Positions 1 to 6,957 are shown, numbered from the stretch's first letter. The stretch: 11,273 bases of DNA from Bdellovibrionales bacterium (GCA_023250775.1 JAHFAA010000011.1:8422-19694); one strand, 5' to 3'. A program made the numbers and translations. Notes: generated by a model from the letters alone, not told the origin.

Positions 1-649
1 AGATAGAGCCAACGCTCTTGAATATACCCTTCTTACGATTATTTATATCGGGAAAAAATTCTGGCCTGACTCTATTTTCCAAGATTATTGATACAACATT
101 AAAAGATTTTTCTTTTCTTACATGCCAGGATAATCTAACCCATTTATCAATGATATACACAGCCCCGCTTTCCAGTGAGTTAATTTTTCCTGACCAAGAA
201 AAAGGACTCCTTATATAGCATTGTCCTGTGCCGCCAAGAGAAGGATTCAACAAGTATGTACCAAATGAAATATTCACGCTCAAATATTCAAGGTTTGAGC
301 GGCATCTTATACTCAAACCAGCAGAACTCGGGAAAATAATTTTATCAGACGCAACTTCATTTTTAGCGTCCTCCGCTGTCGACTCTTCGGAAGGAATAGC
401 ATCATCGTCTGCACTCAGCTCCTGCTCGACAGTAGACTGAGTGTCGACAAAGGGATTACTAACGCAAGAAGGATCTTTGATTGTGCTTTCTATCTCAAGA
501 GGATAAAGGACACCCGACACATAACAATTGCGAAGGATGTGCTCCCCCTCTAGGACCTCGTTATCACCATGCATCGGACCGATTAAATGTGCGTTAACAA
601 AATCAAGAATTGATTCTTTTAGCTCTTCATGTTTTTCAATCTTTTCCAT
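1..649 (-). CDS. DISARM DrmA-like helicase, N-terminal part (runs off left edge)
   Basis: An open frame of 216 codons runs from ATG at 649 to the window edge without a stop. The helicase core is not in the window, so the identification rests on the N-terminus. It has LIGP near residue 22, then Y-x-x-G-x-L-Y-P (residues 43-50), a long acidic Ser/Glu/Asp linker (about 67-95), FPSSAGLS (106-113), a beta-rich stretch ending in G-T-Y, and a W-x-R element near 170. That order of motifs matches my memory of the N-terminus of DrmA, the SF2-type helicase shared by DISARM anti-phage systems, which acts on incoming DNA together with DrmB. The start is 2 nt beyond the stop of the upstream helicase, and its Shine-Dalgarno (AAGGGG) lies inside the end of that gene, so the two are translationally coupled. 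Other helicases sharing this N-terminal region remain possible. Confidence 0.72.
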   Translation of the reverse strand, partial: MEKIEKHEELKESILDFVNAHLIGPMHGDNEVLEGEHILRNCYVSGVLYPLEIESTIKDPSCVSNPFVDTQSTVEQELSADDDAIPSEESTAEDAKNEVASDKIIFPSSAGLSIRCRSNLEYLSVNISFGTYLLNPSLGGTGQCYIRSPFSWSGKINSLESGAVYIIDKWVRLSWHVRKEKSFNVVSIILENRVRPEFFPDINNRKKGIFKSVGSI

Positions 650-651
650 GC

Positions 652-3060
652 TTACCCCTTCGATAATCCCGTTAACTTGATTGCTGCCCACGCTTCAATT
701 TCATTCGTGTATCTTTTATTTAATATATCCAGAGAGAATGGATAAAATCTATGCTCCGAATACAGCTTTCCAACTTTTGCATCGAATCTATTTGGTTTCT
801 GTCTTCGGTTTTTTGTATAAAGCGTATCAATTGACTTGTAAAAGCTCGCGGACATACACCCGATGCAAAGATTCTCATGGTATATGAAATACCTTGCACC
901 ATTGACATAATCTTCATGCTTCACCTGGACAATGTCTCCTACTTTTAGCCGCTCGAGAATATGCGCTTGCACACTTGTCACATCTGCCTTCTGGAACTCT
1001 GTAATGAAGGACGCCCCATCAACATCCAAATCATTATCGATATTAAATTCAATCCTCCCGTCATCGGTTTTTCTATACCACCGAGAAATCGCGTCTTCAT
1101 CGTTATTATTGTAATGTGGATATAGTCTATAGATTGAACGCTCATCCAGTAAACGCACAAGAGACTTGGCCCTCGTTATGGCAACATAAAAAAGCCTCAA
1201 CTCATCAATTAGTGCTGGCAAGTCATGAATCCGGTCAAGCTCAGGTGCGATAATAAATACTTCATCAAACTCAAGTCCTTTCGAACAGTGGATAGTAGAA
1301 AGTACAATTGGGGCACGACTCAACTCATCTTTTTCTTTTTTACAAAAAGGGACATCACGAATTGCAACCAAACGCTTTTTTGTCAATCCTAAATCTAAGT
1401 AGTCTGGCCAGCGATTGTCCTTCTCGATACCCTTTAACAAGTCCCAAACTTCTTCGATCTTCCAACCGTCTTTAGTTTCTAACTGGAATTCATTTGCAAA
1501 TTGAGTTATTTGGTCTCGCGAGAGTATTTTGTCATGACAGTGCTCGGCAAACAATTTAGCGACATAAACAGGAAGTTGCCCATACATATACTTCCCAAGA
1601 ACTCTAATTGCTATATCTCGAGGTATGTTTTTTTCTTTTTCACCAATCAATTGCCCATTATCTCTCGTTAATATGCATTTTTGCTTTCCCACTTCCGGAT
1701 GGACTTCTCCTTTAGCTGCATACTTATCTTGGTTTCGCGACCTGACAAAAGAATAGGTAGAAAGAATTTCTTGGAAATGGTTTTTTAAGCCCACTAGTTC
1801 GTTCGATGTTGCAGTTAATGCTTTCTGCATTATGGCAAGTACAGGAGTGTGTAAATCCTTAATGCTCGAATTACTTGTACGCCAATTTTTTGACAACTCA
1901 AACTCTCGAATTTTCATGCATGTCGCTAGTTTAATATTGGCCAGAAATTGATCTGATGTAATTTGTTTAGCTTGCTCTTTAAGTGACCAATTATAAATCG
2001 ATTGATTCAAGTCCCCCAACAGAGTTATGCCTGCACTTGCATTAGGAAGCATGTTTATAATTTTCTGTACGAACTCAGCGCGACAGCCAACAATGTCTTG
2101 CACTTCATCCACAAATAAGTGCCTAATCTCTGCTATGTCGCGCCGCTCCAGCAGGCGTGTTGCCTCTATTATCGCATCATCATACGTTTTATCACCCCAT
2201 GGGAAAGGAGATTTGGGATTTTGGTTTTTGAGTATTATTGTGGCAGCATAAGAATCAATAGTGATCGGATGTACATATTGAATGTTGCGAATAGTATATT
2301 CTGATAATCTACGGCGCACCTCCGCCACGGCCTCCCTTGAGAAACTTAAAACCAAAAGGACATTAGGATTTAAGCTGTAATGCTCAATAAGATAAGCAAC
2401 TCTTTGGACGAGGGTAAAACTTTTTCCGCAACCGGGCCCAGCCATAACCATGCTTGATTGATGAGGGTCTAGTTGAACGACCTCCTTCTTCTCTCCCAAA
2501 TCAATATCTTCGATGCTTGCAATCTGCAATGGCATATTGACATCATTTTTTGCAGGGACCTCGCTAGAAAAGGCAGGAGTTACGGCATCAACTTTTAATA
2601 CAATAACATCTCTATCATTTACCTTAAAGACCTCATCCACCGCTTTGCCGACCAAGCTGCGGCCCAAATGATTATCCGTAATCCCAAGCTTCCCAGATGA
2701 TCTATCGGTGGCATCCTTACCGACTAATTCATAGCTCATGGTCTTTTTATTATCCAGCCACCTAATTTCAACTTTGCATCTTTCAATGACTTCGAGTAGC
2801 TGAGATCTCTTTTCTTTCATAACCTTCGTTAGAGCCTGTTGTAGCTGATTCCTTTGTAAACTGTCTGGCTGCGTTTCCGAAAAAACAATTTCGTCTTTAA
2901 AGAGTGTAACTTTATTTTTTGAACTCAAAGATACAGCGCCATAATAGACCTTCCCTGTGGCCATTTTTTGTGCCGCAGTTGTTATCCTATAGTTTTCGGA
3001 GTGTTCTTTTCCGGCAACTTTTCTACGTACAGTTACAATACAGCCAATGAAAACTTCCAT
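652..3060 (-). CDS. UvrD/Rep-like superfamily 1 helicase with a Gre-factor-like N-terminal domain
   Basis: This is an 802-residue ATP-dependent 3'-5' DNA helicase with all SF1A motifs intact. They are Walker A GPGCGKS (208-214), motif Ia LSFSREA, motif II DEVQD (318-322), motif III GDLNQSIY (349-356), motif IV NWRTS (392-396), motif V STIHCSKGLEF (588-598) and motif VI FYVAITRAK (624-632). About 200 residues precede Walker A, far more than in UvrD, PcrA or Rep. Residues 94-160 read like the C-terminal domain of GreA/GreB, including an LGRSLVGKAVDEVFKV stretch. Residues 700-790 look like a small beta-rich domain. A good Shine-Dalgarno (AGGAAAG) sits 1 nt before the ATG as read to its last base, with its AGGA core about 5 nt away, which fixes the start. 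The gene is first in an operon with the DrmA-like gene. A defence role is inferred from that neighbour. A host repair or transcription-coupled role is the alternative. Confidence 0.9.
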   Translation of the reverse strand: MEVFIGCIVTVRRKVAGKEHSENYRITTAAQKMATGKVYYGAVSLSSKNKVTLFKDEIVFSETQPDSLQRNQLQQALTKVMKEKRSQLLEVIERCKVEIRWLDNKKTMSYELVGKDATDRSSGKLGITDNHLGRSLVGKAVDEVFKVNDRDVIVLKVDAVTPAFSSEVPAKNDVNMPLQIASIEDIDLGEKKEVVQLDPHQSSMVMAGPGCGKSFTLVQRVAYLIEHYSLNPNVLLVLSFSREAVAEVRRRLSEYTIRNIQYVHPITIDSYAATIILKNQNPKSPFPWGDKTYDDAIIEATRLLERRDIAEIRHLFVDEVQDIVGCRAEFVQKIINMLPNASAGITLLGDLNQSIYNWSLKEQAKQITSDQFLANIKLATCMKIREFELSKNWRTSNSSIKDLHTPVLAIMQKALTATSNELVGLKNHFQEILSTYSFVRSRNQDKYAAKGEVHPEVGKQKCILTRDNGQLIGEKEKNIPRDIAIRVLGKYMYGQLPVYVAKLFAEHCHDKILSRDQITQFANEFQLETKDGWKIEEVWDLLKGIEKDNRWPDYLDLGLTKKRLVAIRDVPFCKKEKDELSRAPIVLSTIHCSKGLEFDEVFIIAPELDRIHDLPALIDELRLFYVAITRAKSLVRLLDERSIYRLYPHYNNNDEDAISRWYRKTDDGRIEFNIDNDLDVDGASFITEFQKADVTSVQAHILERLKVGDIVQVKHEDYVNGARYFIYHENLCIGCMSASFYKSIDTLYTKNRRQKPNRFDAKVGKLYSEHRFYPFSLDILNKRYTNEIEAWAAIKLTGLSKG
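2581..2781 (-). other. Gre C-terminal-like domain inside the UvrD-like helicase
   Basis: Codons 94-160 of the helicase can be laid against the GreB C-terminal domain from memory. The correspondences are a beta strand with a K/W-V-E-I start, Y/F-x-[IL]-V-G, a short variable loop, G-x-[IL]-[SG]-I, an [LM]-[AG]-R-[AS]-L-[LV]-[GK]-K core, then [VE]-x-D-E/L-x-x-V and a closing strand ending V-D-A-V. In Gre factors this FKBP-like domain sits at the rim of the RNA polymerase secondary channel. The Gre N-terminal coiled-coil with its acidic tip is not clearly present. Only a short helical, charged stretch (about 66-92) precedes the domain. This was judged by eye and not confirmed by a profile search. 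Confidence 0.5.
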
Positions 3061-3110
3061 TCTTTCCTAATTGAACTACTGCCTTTTAAGTAACCTGAAC
3101 CTAGTTTCGC

Positions 3111-3130
3111 CAGACGGAAACTATCGTCTG
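3111..3130. promoter_or_regulatory. Inverted repeat (6 bp arms, 8 nt spacer) upstream of the helicase operon
   Basis: CAGACG at 3111-3116 and CGTCTG at 3125-3130 are perfect inverted arms, 50-70 bp before the helicase start codon. There is no T-run on either side, so it is not an intrinsic terminator. Its position suits an operator or a leader hairpin for the defence operon. The arms are short enough that chance cannot be excluded. Confidence 0.3.
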
Positions 3131-3457
3131 AGTTATGAGGGTACTTCTGTGATGCAGACATGCTATCTTATTCAATCACGAATTTCTATGTGGCTTTCAC
3201 GCAATTTCGACTCATAAATTCATATTTCCTGGCAAACCTGGAATAAATTTCGCATGCAAGCGGTAATCTAGATTATTCCCAAGCCAACATAGCTTTCAAT
3301 GTTCTGGGTCAAACCAATTTGAGAGAAATCGGGTATGAAATATCCGGATGTGTTTACGAGCAAATTTTTACTAGCTGACAATTTACCATGCACACCCTTC
3401 TAAGAACAACATTTTCCAAATGGGGTGGGCGGGTGTAAGTGCCGCACTTCAACTTCT

Positions 3458-3549
3458 TATGTAACGGCTATGTAACTGAGAAGCCATTATCGTCGCGCAA
3501 ACTTCGTGATTTTAGCTTGTTACAGCTATATTTTATGTAACTGAAGGCT
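3458..3549. repeat. TATGTAAC repeat cluster
   Basis: TATGTAAC occurs at 3458-3465, 3469-3476 and 3534-3541. The last two copies extend into similar sequence (ACTGAGAAGCC and ACTGAAGGCT). An inverted GTTACA lies at about 3519-3524, inside a small TAGCT/AGCTA dyad (3513-3528). Three direct copies and one inverted copy within about 90 bp could be binding half-sites for a regulator of the defence operon, or may be decayed repeats. Confidence 0.4.
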
Positions 3550-3553
3550 GGTC

Positions 3554-5020
3554 CTAGGCCCAGAATGGAATATAGCTGGCTAGCTTTTTAGATTTACTCT
3601 GAGGGTCGGATAATTTAATCATCCCGGCCTCAATGGCCTCTGCAATAATCCTTGAAGCCTGTGGATAGTTTGATTCTTTGATCTGAAAGCGTTCTCTTAA
3701 TGACTCATTCGTCATGACCTGATTTGAGACATACTTAAGGCAACAATGCTGATAGCAAGCTCTGTTCTTGTCATCCCTATTCATGTTTTTTAACTCAGTG
3801 GGCGCATAAAGGACTGCTTTAAAAAACTGTTGCTCTTGAACAAAACGCGGCGCTGGAAGCTGGTACTCCTCAACGCTTTTAATAACCTTATCAATCCCCG
3901 TCCCTCGCTCCTCACAGACATTAATTCGTCTCAGGAAATATGCGAGTTTTTCGTTTCGTGAAACCGGACTGTGATCAAGAAGACGAAGCGTTTCCACCAA
4001 GGGGCTGCCGGGATTACTGATCTCAATACGATCTTCAAATATCTCGACCATGGCACCTGTACCAGAAATATCGAAGTCCTGGTGAATAAGCATATTGGCC
4101 ACAAGCTCTCTGATGGCCAATTCCGGGTACATTTTTACGGTTTTTCGAAGGGCCTTGCCGATAACCTCATTCGATGGAAGTTGATCGTTAATATAGGCAA
4201 CAAAAGATTCAAAACCAGCGGCATAGCCACTGAGACTCAAATGCTCTTTAATCGTCTCAATTCTACTCTTACCCTTATAGATCACAGCCCTCATGGCCTT
4301 TCGCTCAAGATGTGGAAATTTATCGAGGCCTTTGGCAAATAAAATGGCACCGAGATTAGTAATGTCATGGCCCTCTATCTTATTTTTAAGAATCAACCCC
4401 TCTGAGGTGAATCTAGCAATAATTCCATCCTTCCCCTGAGGCAACGGAGTTCCAGTCAGTTCAAAATATTTTGGATAATCAAGTAATGCAAGAACCTCAT
4501 CATCGGTTATCCCCGACTTTGCAATCCGATTTTCGAATGAAGTTCGCGAAGCCTTTTCCCAAATTTTTGCTTCTTTCTCAGGATGATCTTTTAATTTCTT
4601 TTTGACACTTCCCACTCGTATAAACTCAACGCCTTTGAAAGAGATAGGACGAAGACGAGTCGCATCGACTTGAATCAAGACAACATTCTTGCCATCAATC
4701 TCAAACTGAAAGGCGGTGAAATCAACTTTGGGTTCAAGCTGGTAAGCAAGCCAATTCTCAAGAGGTTCATTGCCTATTTTTTCATTTTTAAAATTAAATT
4801 TCGTACCTACGATCTGCAGGCCCTTGTCTTCTACGCCATAGACCAAATACCCAAACGTCTCATTATGAAGAAAAGCTGAATTAGAAAGTGCGGAAAGGTA
4901 TTCGCCAATTAGTTCAGGGTTGGAATTATTTTCCTTAAACTCAACCCATTCACACTCTTGGCCTCTGGCGATAAGACCCTTCAAGAGTTTTTCTAAATGT
5001 TGGCCGTGAATTTCTGACAT
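3554..5020 (-). CDS. AlbA_2 (Schlafen-like) domain protein with ATPase-like domain and C-terminal winged helix
   Basis: This 488-residue protein has the layout of the widespread 'AlbA_2 plus HATPase_c_4' family, often labelled putative transcriptional regulator or, wrongly, RecG-like helicase. The N-terminal AlbA_2 domain (about 18-140) shows E-x-x-x-F-K-E (24-30 region), A-L-S-N-S-A, Y-L-V-Y-G-V-E-D and the F-I-R-V-G strand. Residues 300-395 carry the GHKL-type remnant: E-L-V-A-N-x-L-I-H-Q-D-F (305-316), D-R-I-E-I-S-N-P-G-S-P, and E-E-R-G-T-G-I-D-K-V. Residues about 425-488 look like a winged helix-turn-helix. AlbA_2 domains bind nucleic acid, and relatives act as regulators or as nucleases in defence and toxin settings. 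No nuclease activity is claimed here. The gene is full length, is separated from the helicase operon by 493 bp, and has its own candidate promoter. Confidence 0.88.
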   Translation of the reverse strand: MSEIHGQHLEKLLKGLIARGQECEWVEFKENNSNPELIGEYLSALSNSAFLHNETFGYLVYGVEDKGLQIVGTKFNFKNEKIGNEPLENWLAYQLEPKVDFTAFQFEIDGKNVVLIQVDATRLRPISFKGVEFIRVGSVKKKLKDHPEKEAKIWEKASRTSFENRIAKSGITDDEVLALLDYPKYFELTGTPLPQGKDGIIARFTSEGLILKNKIEGHDITNLGAILFAKGLDKFPHLERKAMRAVIYKGKSRIETIKEHLSLSGYAAGFESFVAYINDQLPSNEVIGKALRKTVKMYPELAIRELVANMLIHQDFDISGTGAMVEIFEDRIEISNPGSPLVETLRLLDHSPVSRNEKLAYFLRRINVCEERGTGIDKVIKSVEEYQLPAPRFVQEQQFFKAVLYAPTELKNMNRDDKNRACYQHCCLKYVSNQVMTNESLRERFQIKESNYPQASRIIAEAIEAGMIKLSDPQSKSKKLASYIPFWA

Positions 5021-5027
5021 AAACCTT

Positions 5028-5056
5028 ATTCTATCTAAAGAACATCACTTGTACAA
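5028..5056 (-). promoter_or_regulatory. Candidate promoter of the AlbA_2 gene, possibly giving a leaderless mRNA
   Basis: Read on the minus strand, TTGTAC (5051-5056) is followed by a 17-bp spacer and TAGAAT (5028-5033), a near-consensus -10. The -10 ends only 7 nt before the start codon, so transcription would begin at or next to the ATG, leaving the AAGG at 5024-5027 outside the message. The -35 matches only in TTG, so confidence is modest. Confidence 0.4.
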
Positions 5057-5122
5057 AGTTCCATTAGAAATAAGAGTTTGTGCATAATTAGCAGATATCC
5101 GCTCGACAGAACTTAAAGAACC

Positions 5123-5488
5123 TCAGCCCCCCCCCATATCCCCACCGCTCGAGACGGCCTTAAAAGCATCCATGTTGATTGCGCGCCCATCACGAAGAAG
5201 GATGGTTCCAACATCAAGTTTTGCAGGGGTAGAGAGATCGAGAATAATTTTCTTTGTAGTAACTTTTACGCCTTCAAATTTCTCAAAACCTTCTTGAAGG
5301 TCAATGGGGCGAGCGTATACGCCGTCTTTGGAAATAACAGCTTCGATCTGGTCACTAGAGATCGAGATAACTTTTCCGCCGGAGCCATCGCCATCTTTAG
5401 CCATGGAACGACCGCCGCCCATGTCTCCACCAGTCGCGAAAGCGGCCAAGGAAATACTGAATATGAGAATTGCCAATATATTTTTCAT
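5123..5488 (-). CDS. Small secreted Gly-rich protein with duplicated terminal heptapeptide
   Basis: This is a 121-residue protein. Residues 1-18 are a classic Sec signal peptide (Lys at position 3, hydrophobic core, AFA cleavage motif), giving a periplasmic or exported product with no lipobox. The mature protein begins T then GGDMGGG (residues 20-26), followed by a Gly/Ser/Asp-rich stretch, then a compact beta-rich middle (about 39-110). It ends with the same heptapeptide (115-121) as the last residues. The gene starts inside the stop codon of the regulator upstream (ATGA overlap) and has the Shine-Dalgarno AAGGTG, so it is translated with it. A run of nine G residues forms its last codons. 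I do not recognise a family. The coupling suggests the regulator controls or senses this product. Confidence 0.8.
   Translation of the reverse strand: MKNILAILIFSISLAAFATGGDMGGGRSMAKDGDGSGGKVISISSDQIEAVISKDGVYARPIDLQEGFEKFEGVKVTTKKIILDLSTPAKLDVGTILLRDGRAINMDAFKAVSSGGDMGGG
5127..5135 (-). repeat. G9 homopolymer at the 3' end of the secreted-protein gene
   Basis: Nine consecutive C on the plus strand (G on the coding strand) encode the final Met-Gly-Gly-Gly, directly before TGA. Gain of one G would replace the end with about a dozen further residues, including two Cys. Loss of one G would end it in Gly-Gly-Ala-Glu-Val-Leu. Tracts of this length are prone to slippage in replication and to sequencing error. 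Confidence 0.75.
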
Positions 5489-6279
5489 TGGAGCACCTTC
5501 TTATTATCGCGTTCCAACAGATCAGCGTGCTTCGACATGCTATCCATTACCAGCCCGGCCCAAACCACGTCGGGACCTTTTGATTCTGGGGCGGTCATCA
5601 CGCTTCTAATTTCTTGATTGAGCCTGATATAAATCTCGCGCAACTGTGGAACGACCACATCTCGTTTAACCGATTCGTACTGCACTGAAAGCCAATTCTT
5701 ATTGTCCCCAAAAGCGTCGACATCATAGTTCATCTTGATAAGATTTTGAAGGAACATGTGAACCGTCTCTTGAGTGGCATTAACTGTACCTTCAATTGAA
5801 ATCTTATTGTCGACCTCTTTTAGAATCCCTTCTTGCAGTAACTTATTTAAAACGGCCAATCCCTTTTTTCCAAACTCTTCCAAGGTTTTCTCACGACTAA
5901 GGCCCGCATGTGTTGTGGCCATCATCATGATTTCATGTGTGGTGGAATCCTGGAAAAAGGTCTCGGCCGCTGGAGCAACAAACGGCACGTCAGCGTTGCC
6001 GGGATAAGCGCGTTCAATAGTCTCAGACATCTCCGGATAAAAGCGCTTGATGAAGGATTGAACCTTCTCCTCACCACAGGCCGCGCGCACAATTTTGAAG
6101 GCCGTATTGAAGGTGGGCCGATCAACATTCTGATTTTTGACTCGATTGAATGAGGATTGGGTCACGTCCACGGTCTTGGCCAACTGAGTAGCTGAATAGT
6201 GGGGAAATCTCTTCTTAAGCGCGCCAACGCACGAGTTAAGAAAATCACCCAGGTCGTCAAAGTGGTCTACATTAACCAT
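5485..6279 (-). CDS. Helix-turn-helix regulator, Bdellovibrio-type layout
   Basis: This is a 264-residue protein when started at the ATG at 6279. A start at 6375 is also open, but it would add 32 residues of unlikely composition (poly-Pro/Ser, no structure) and would place a good promoter inside the coding region. The ATG at 6279 has AGGA 11 nt upstream. An HTH lies at about residues 28-50 (SATQLAKTVDVTQSSFNRVK), with the usual Ala in helix 1 and Ser-Ser in the recognition helix. The rest is mostly helical, about 200 residues, with a second wHTH-like stretch (about 130-160: E-x-x-G-K-K-G-L-A-V-L-N-K-L-L-x-E-G-I-L). This HTH-plus-long-helical layout recalls the TIGR02147/DUF4423-type regulators common in Bdellovibrio, though I cannot confirm family membership. 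It overlaps the secreted-protein gene by the ATGA motif, forming a two-gene operon. Confidence 0.72.
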   Translation of the reverse strand: MVNVDHFDDLGDFLNSCVGALKKRFPHYSATQLAKTVDVTQSSFNRVKNQNVDRPTFNTAFKIVRAACGEEKVQSFIKRFYPEMSETIERAYPGNADVPFVAPAAETFFQDSTTHEIMMMATTHAGLSREKTLEEFGKKGLAVLNKLLQEGILKEVDNKISIEGTVNATQETVHMFLQNLIKMNYDVDAFGDNKNWLSVQYESVKRDVVVPQLREIYIRLNQEIRSVMTAPESKGPDVVWAGLVMDSMSKHADLLERDNKKVLQ

Positions 6280-6310
6280 ATTGCACTGTCCTGATAAAAT
6301 TTGATGCACC

Positions 6311-6339
6311 TGTATATAAGCTGTGCTGCTGAATGGCAA
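6311..6339 (-). promoter_or_regulatory. Candidate sigma-70-type promoter for the regulator/secreted-protein operon
   Basis: On the minus strand TTGCCA (6334-6339, 5 of 6 to the -35 consensus) is followed by 17 bp and TATACA (6311-6316). An overlapping TATATA lies 2 bp nearer. The start codon at 6279 lies about 25 nt beyond the expected transcription start. This supports the shorter form of the regulator. Confidence 0.55.
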
Positions 6340-6396
6340 GTAGGGGGGATTATGGCCTTTTGTAGGGGCAATCATCCCAGAGATCGGACATATTTT

Positions 6397-6957
6397 CTAT
6401 AAGTTACCCGTGTTATTGACCATGGGCAGGTTGATTGATCGAAGATAATCGACGATCGGCTTCGTAAATTTGTCTCGATGAAAGAAAAACGTCAGACGCT
6501 TTTCTTTTTTTAAATTCTCGATTACCTCGATAAGCTCATCAGGTCCATGCTCAATGCTATAGTTTGCATACGGGCCTCCTCGTCCTGGCCTTGTTAATTT
6601 GAGCTTAAATTTCTTACCGTTTGTCAGTCCAATCTGAAGTATCCAACCTTTATTTTCAATGGCCACAACATCTTGTTGATTAATAATAATCCATTCTTCT
6701 TTTAGAATTCCCCAAGGTCTGACTCGAAATATTTTAAACTCCGTATCGGTCACAACAAACCTATCAAAAAATGAATGTATAAAATAAAATGTAGAAGTAA
6801 ACAGCCCAACGACCATAACAAGAAACACAATTAATGCAATTCTAGAACTGCCAAAATTATAGGCAAAAAAAGTCATAACGACGCTTGGAACTCCAATATA
6901 AAGAATGGTTGTCAAGGCCGGTGTTCTGTTGAGTTGTAATTCAAGTTTGATATTCAT
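6397..6957 (-). CDS. Membrane-anchored PH-like domain protein
   Basis: This is a 186-residue protein. Two hydrophobic helices (about 15-34 and 40-64) are joined by a very short loop and followed by Phe-Phe-Asp-Arg. A soluble part then begins with beta strands (FVVTDTEFKIFR, WGILKEEWIIINQQDVVAIE, WILQIGLTNGKKFKLKL), typical of bacterial PH-like (bPH/YdbS-like) domains placed after a two-helix hairpin. The soluble part should face the cytoplasm. A basic helix (about 147-175) follows. No obvious Shine-Dalgarno precedes the ATG. It is divergent from the lipoprotein cluster across a 132-bp gap and lies 117 nt from the regulator's start. Function unknown. Confidence 0.75.
   Translation of the reverse strand: MNIKLELQLNRTPALTTILYIGVPSVVMTFFAYNFGSSRIALIVFLVMVVGLFTSTFYFIHSFFDRFVVTDTEFKIFRVRPWGILKEEWIIINQQDVVAIENKGWILQIGLTNGKKFKLKLTRPGRGGPYANYSIEHGPDELIEVIENLKKEKRLTFFFHRDKFTKPIVDYLRSINLPMVNNTGNL

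Larger units (their letters stand above)
3061..3553. other. Gene-free region upstream of the helicase operon
   Basis: This stretch of 493 bp separates the end of the AlbA_2 gene from the start of the helicase gene, both on the minus strand, so it should hold the helicase operon's promoter. I found no convincing -35/-10 pair, no tRNA and no ORF with codon-like character. It does hold a 6-bp dyad close to the helicase start and a cluster of TATGTAAC repeats near the other end, listed separately. A 22-codon plus-strand ORF beginning at the ATG near 3335 lacks a ribosome binding site and is not called. Confidence 0.5.

Noticed and set aside
18..440. Two plus-strand ORFs of 66 and 70 codons
   Set aside because: They lie opposite the open frame of the DrmA-like gene, lack ribosome binding sites, and have no recognisable sequence.
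3335..3403. 22-codon plus-strand ORF in the gene-free region
   Set aside because: No Shine-Dalgarno, a stop just upstream in frame, and no support beyond being open.
3061..3553. tRNA, CRISPR or attachment site in the gene-free region
   Set aside because: No cloverleaf, no regularly spaced repeat and no paired direct repeat long enough were found.
3548..3563. Near-perfect 16-bp palindrome at the end of the AlbA_2 gene, considered as a terminator
   Set aside because: The arms meet with no room for a loop and no T-run follows on the minus strand.
3971..4342. 123-codon plus-strand ORF
   Set aside because: It is wholly antisense to the AlbA_2 gene, whose domains are clear on the other strand.
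5294..5617. Two overlapping plus-strand ORFs of 107 and 101 codons
   Set aside because: They are antisense to the secreted-protein gene and the end of the regulator, in incompatible frames and with no ribosome binding site.
6280..6375. 32-residue N-terminal extension of the regulator
   Set aside because: It contains the likely promoter and has an unstructured, unlikely composition; the ATG at 6279 has a Shine-Dalgarno.
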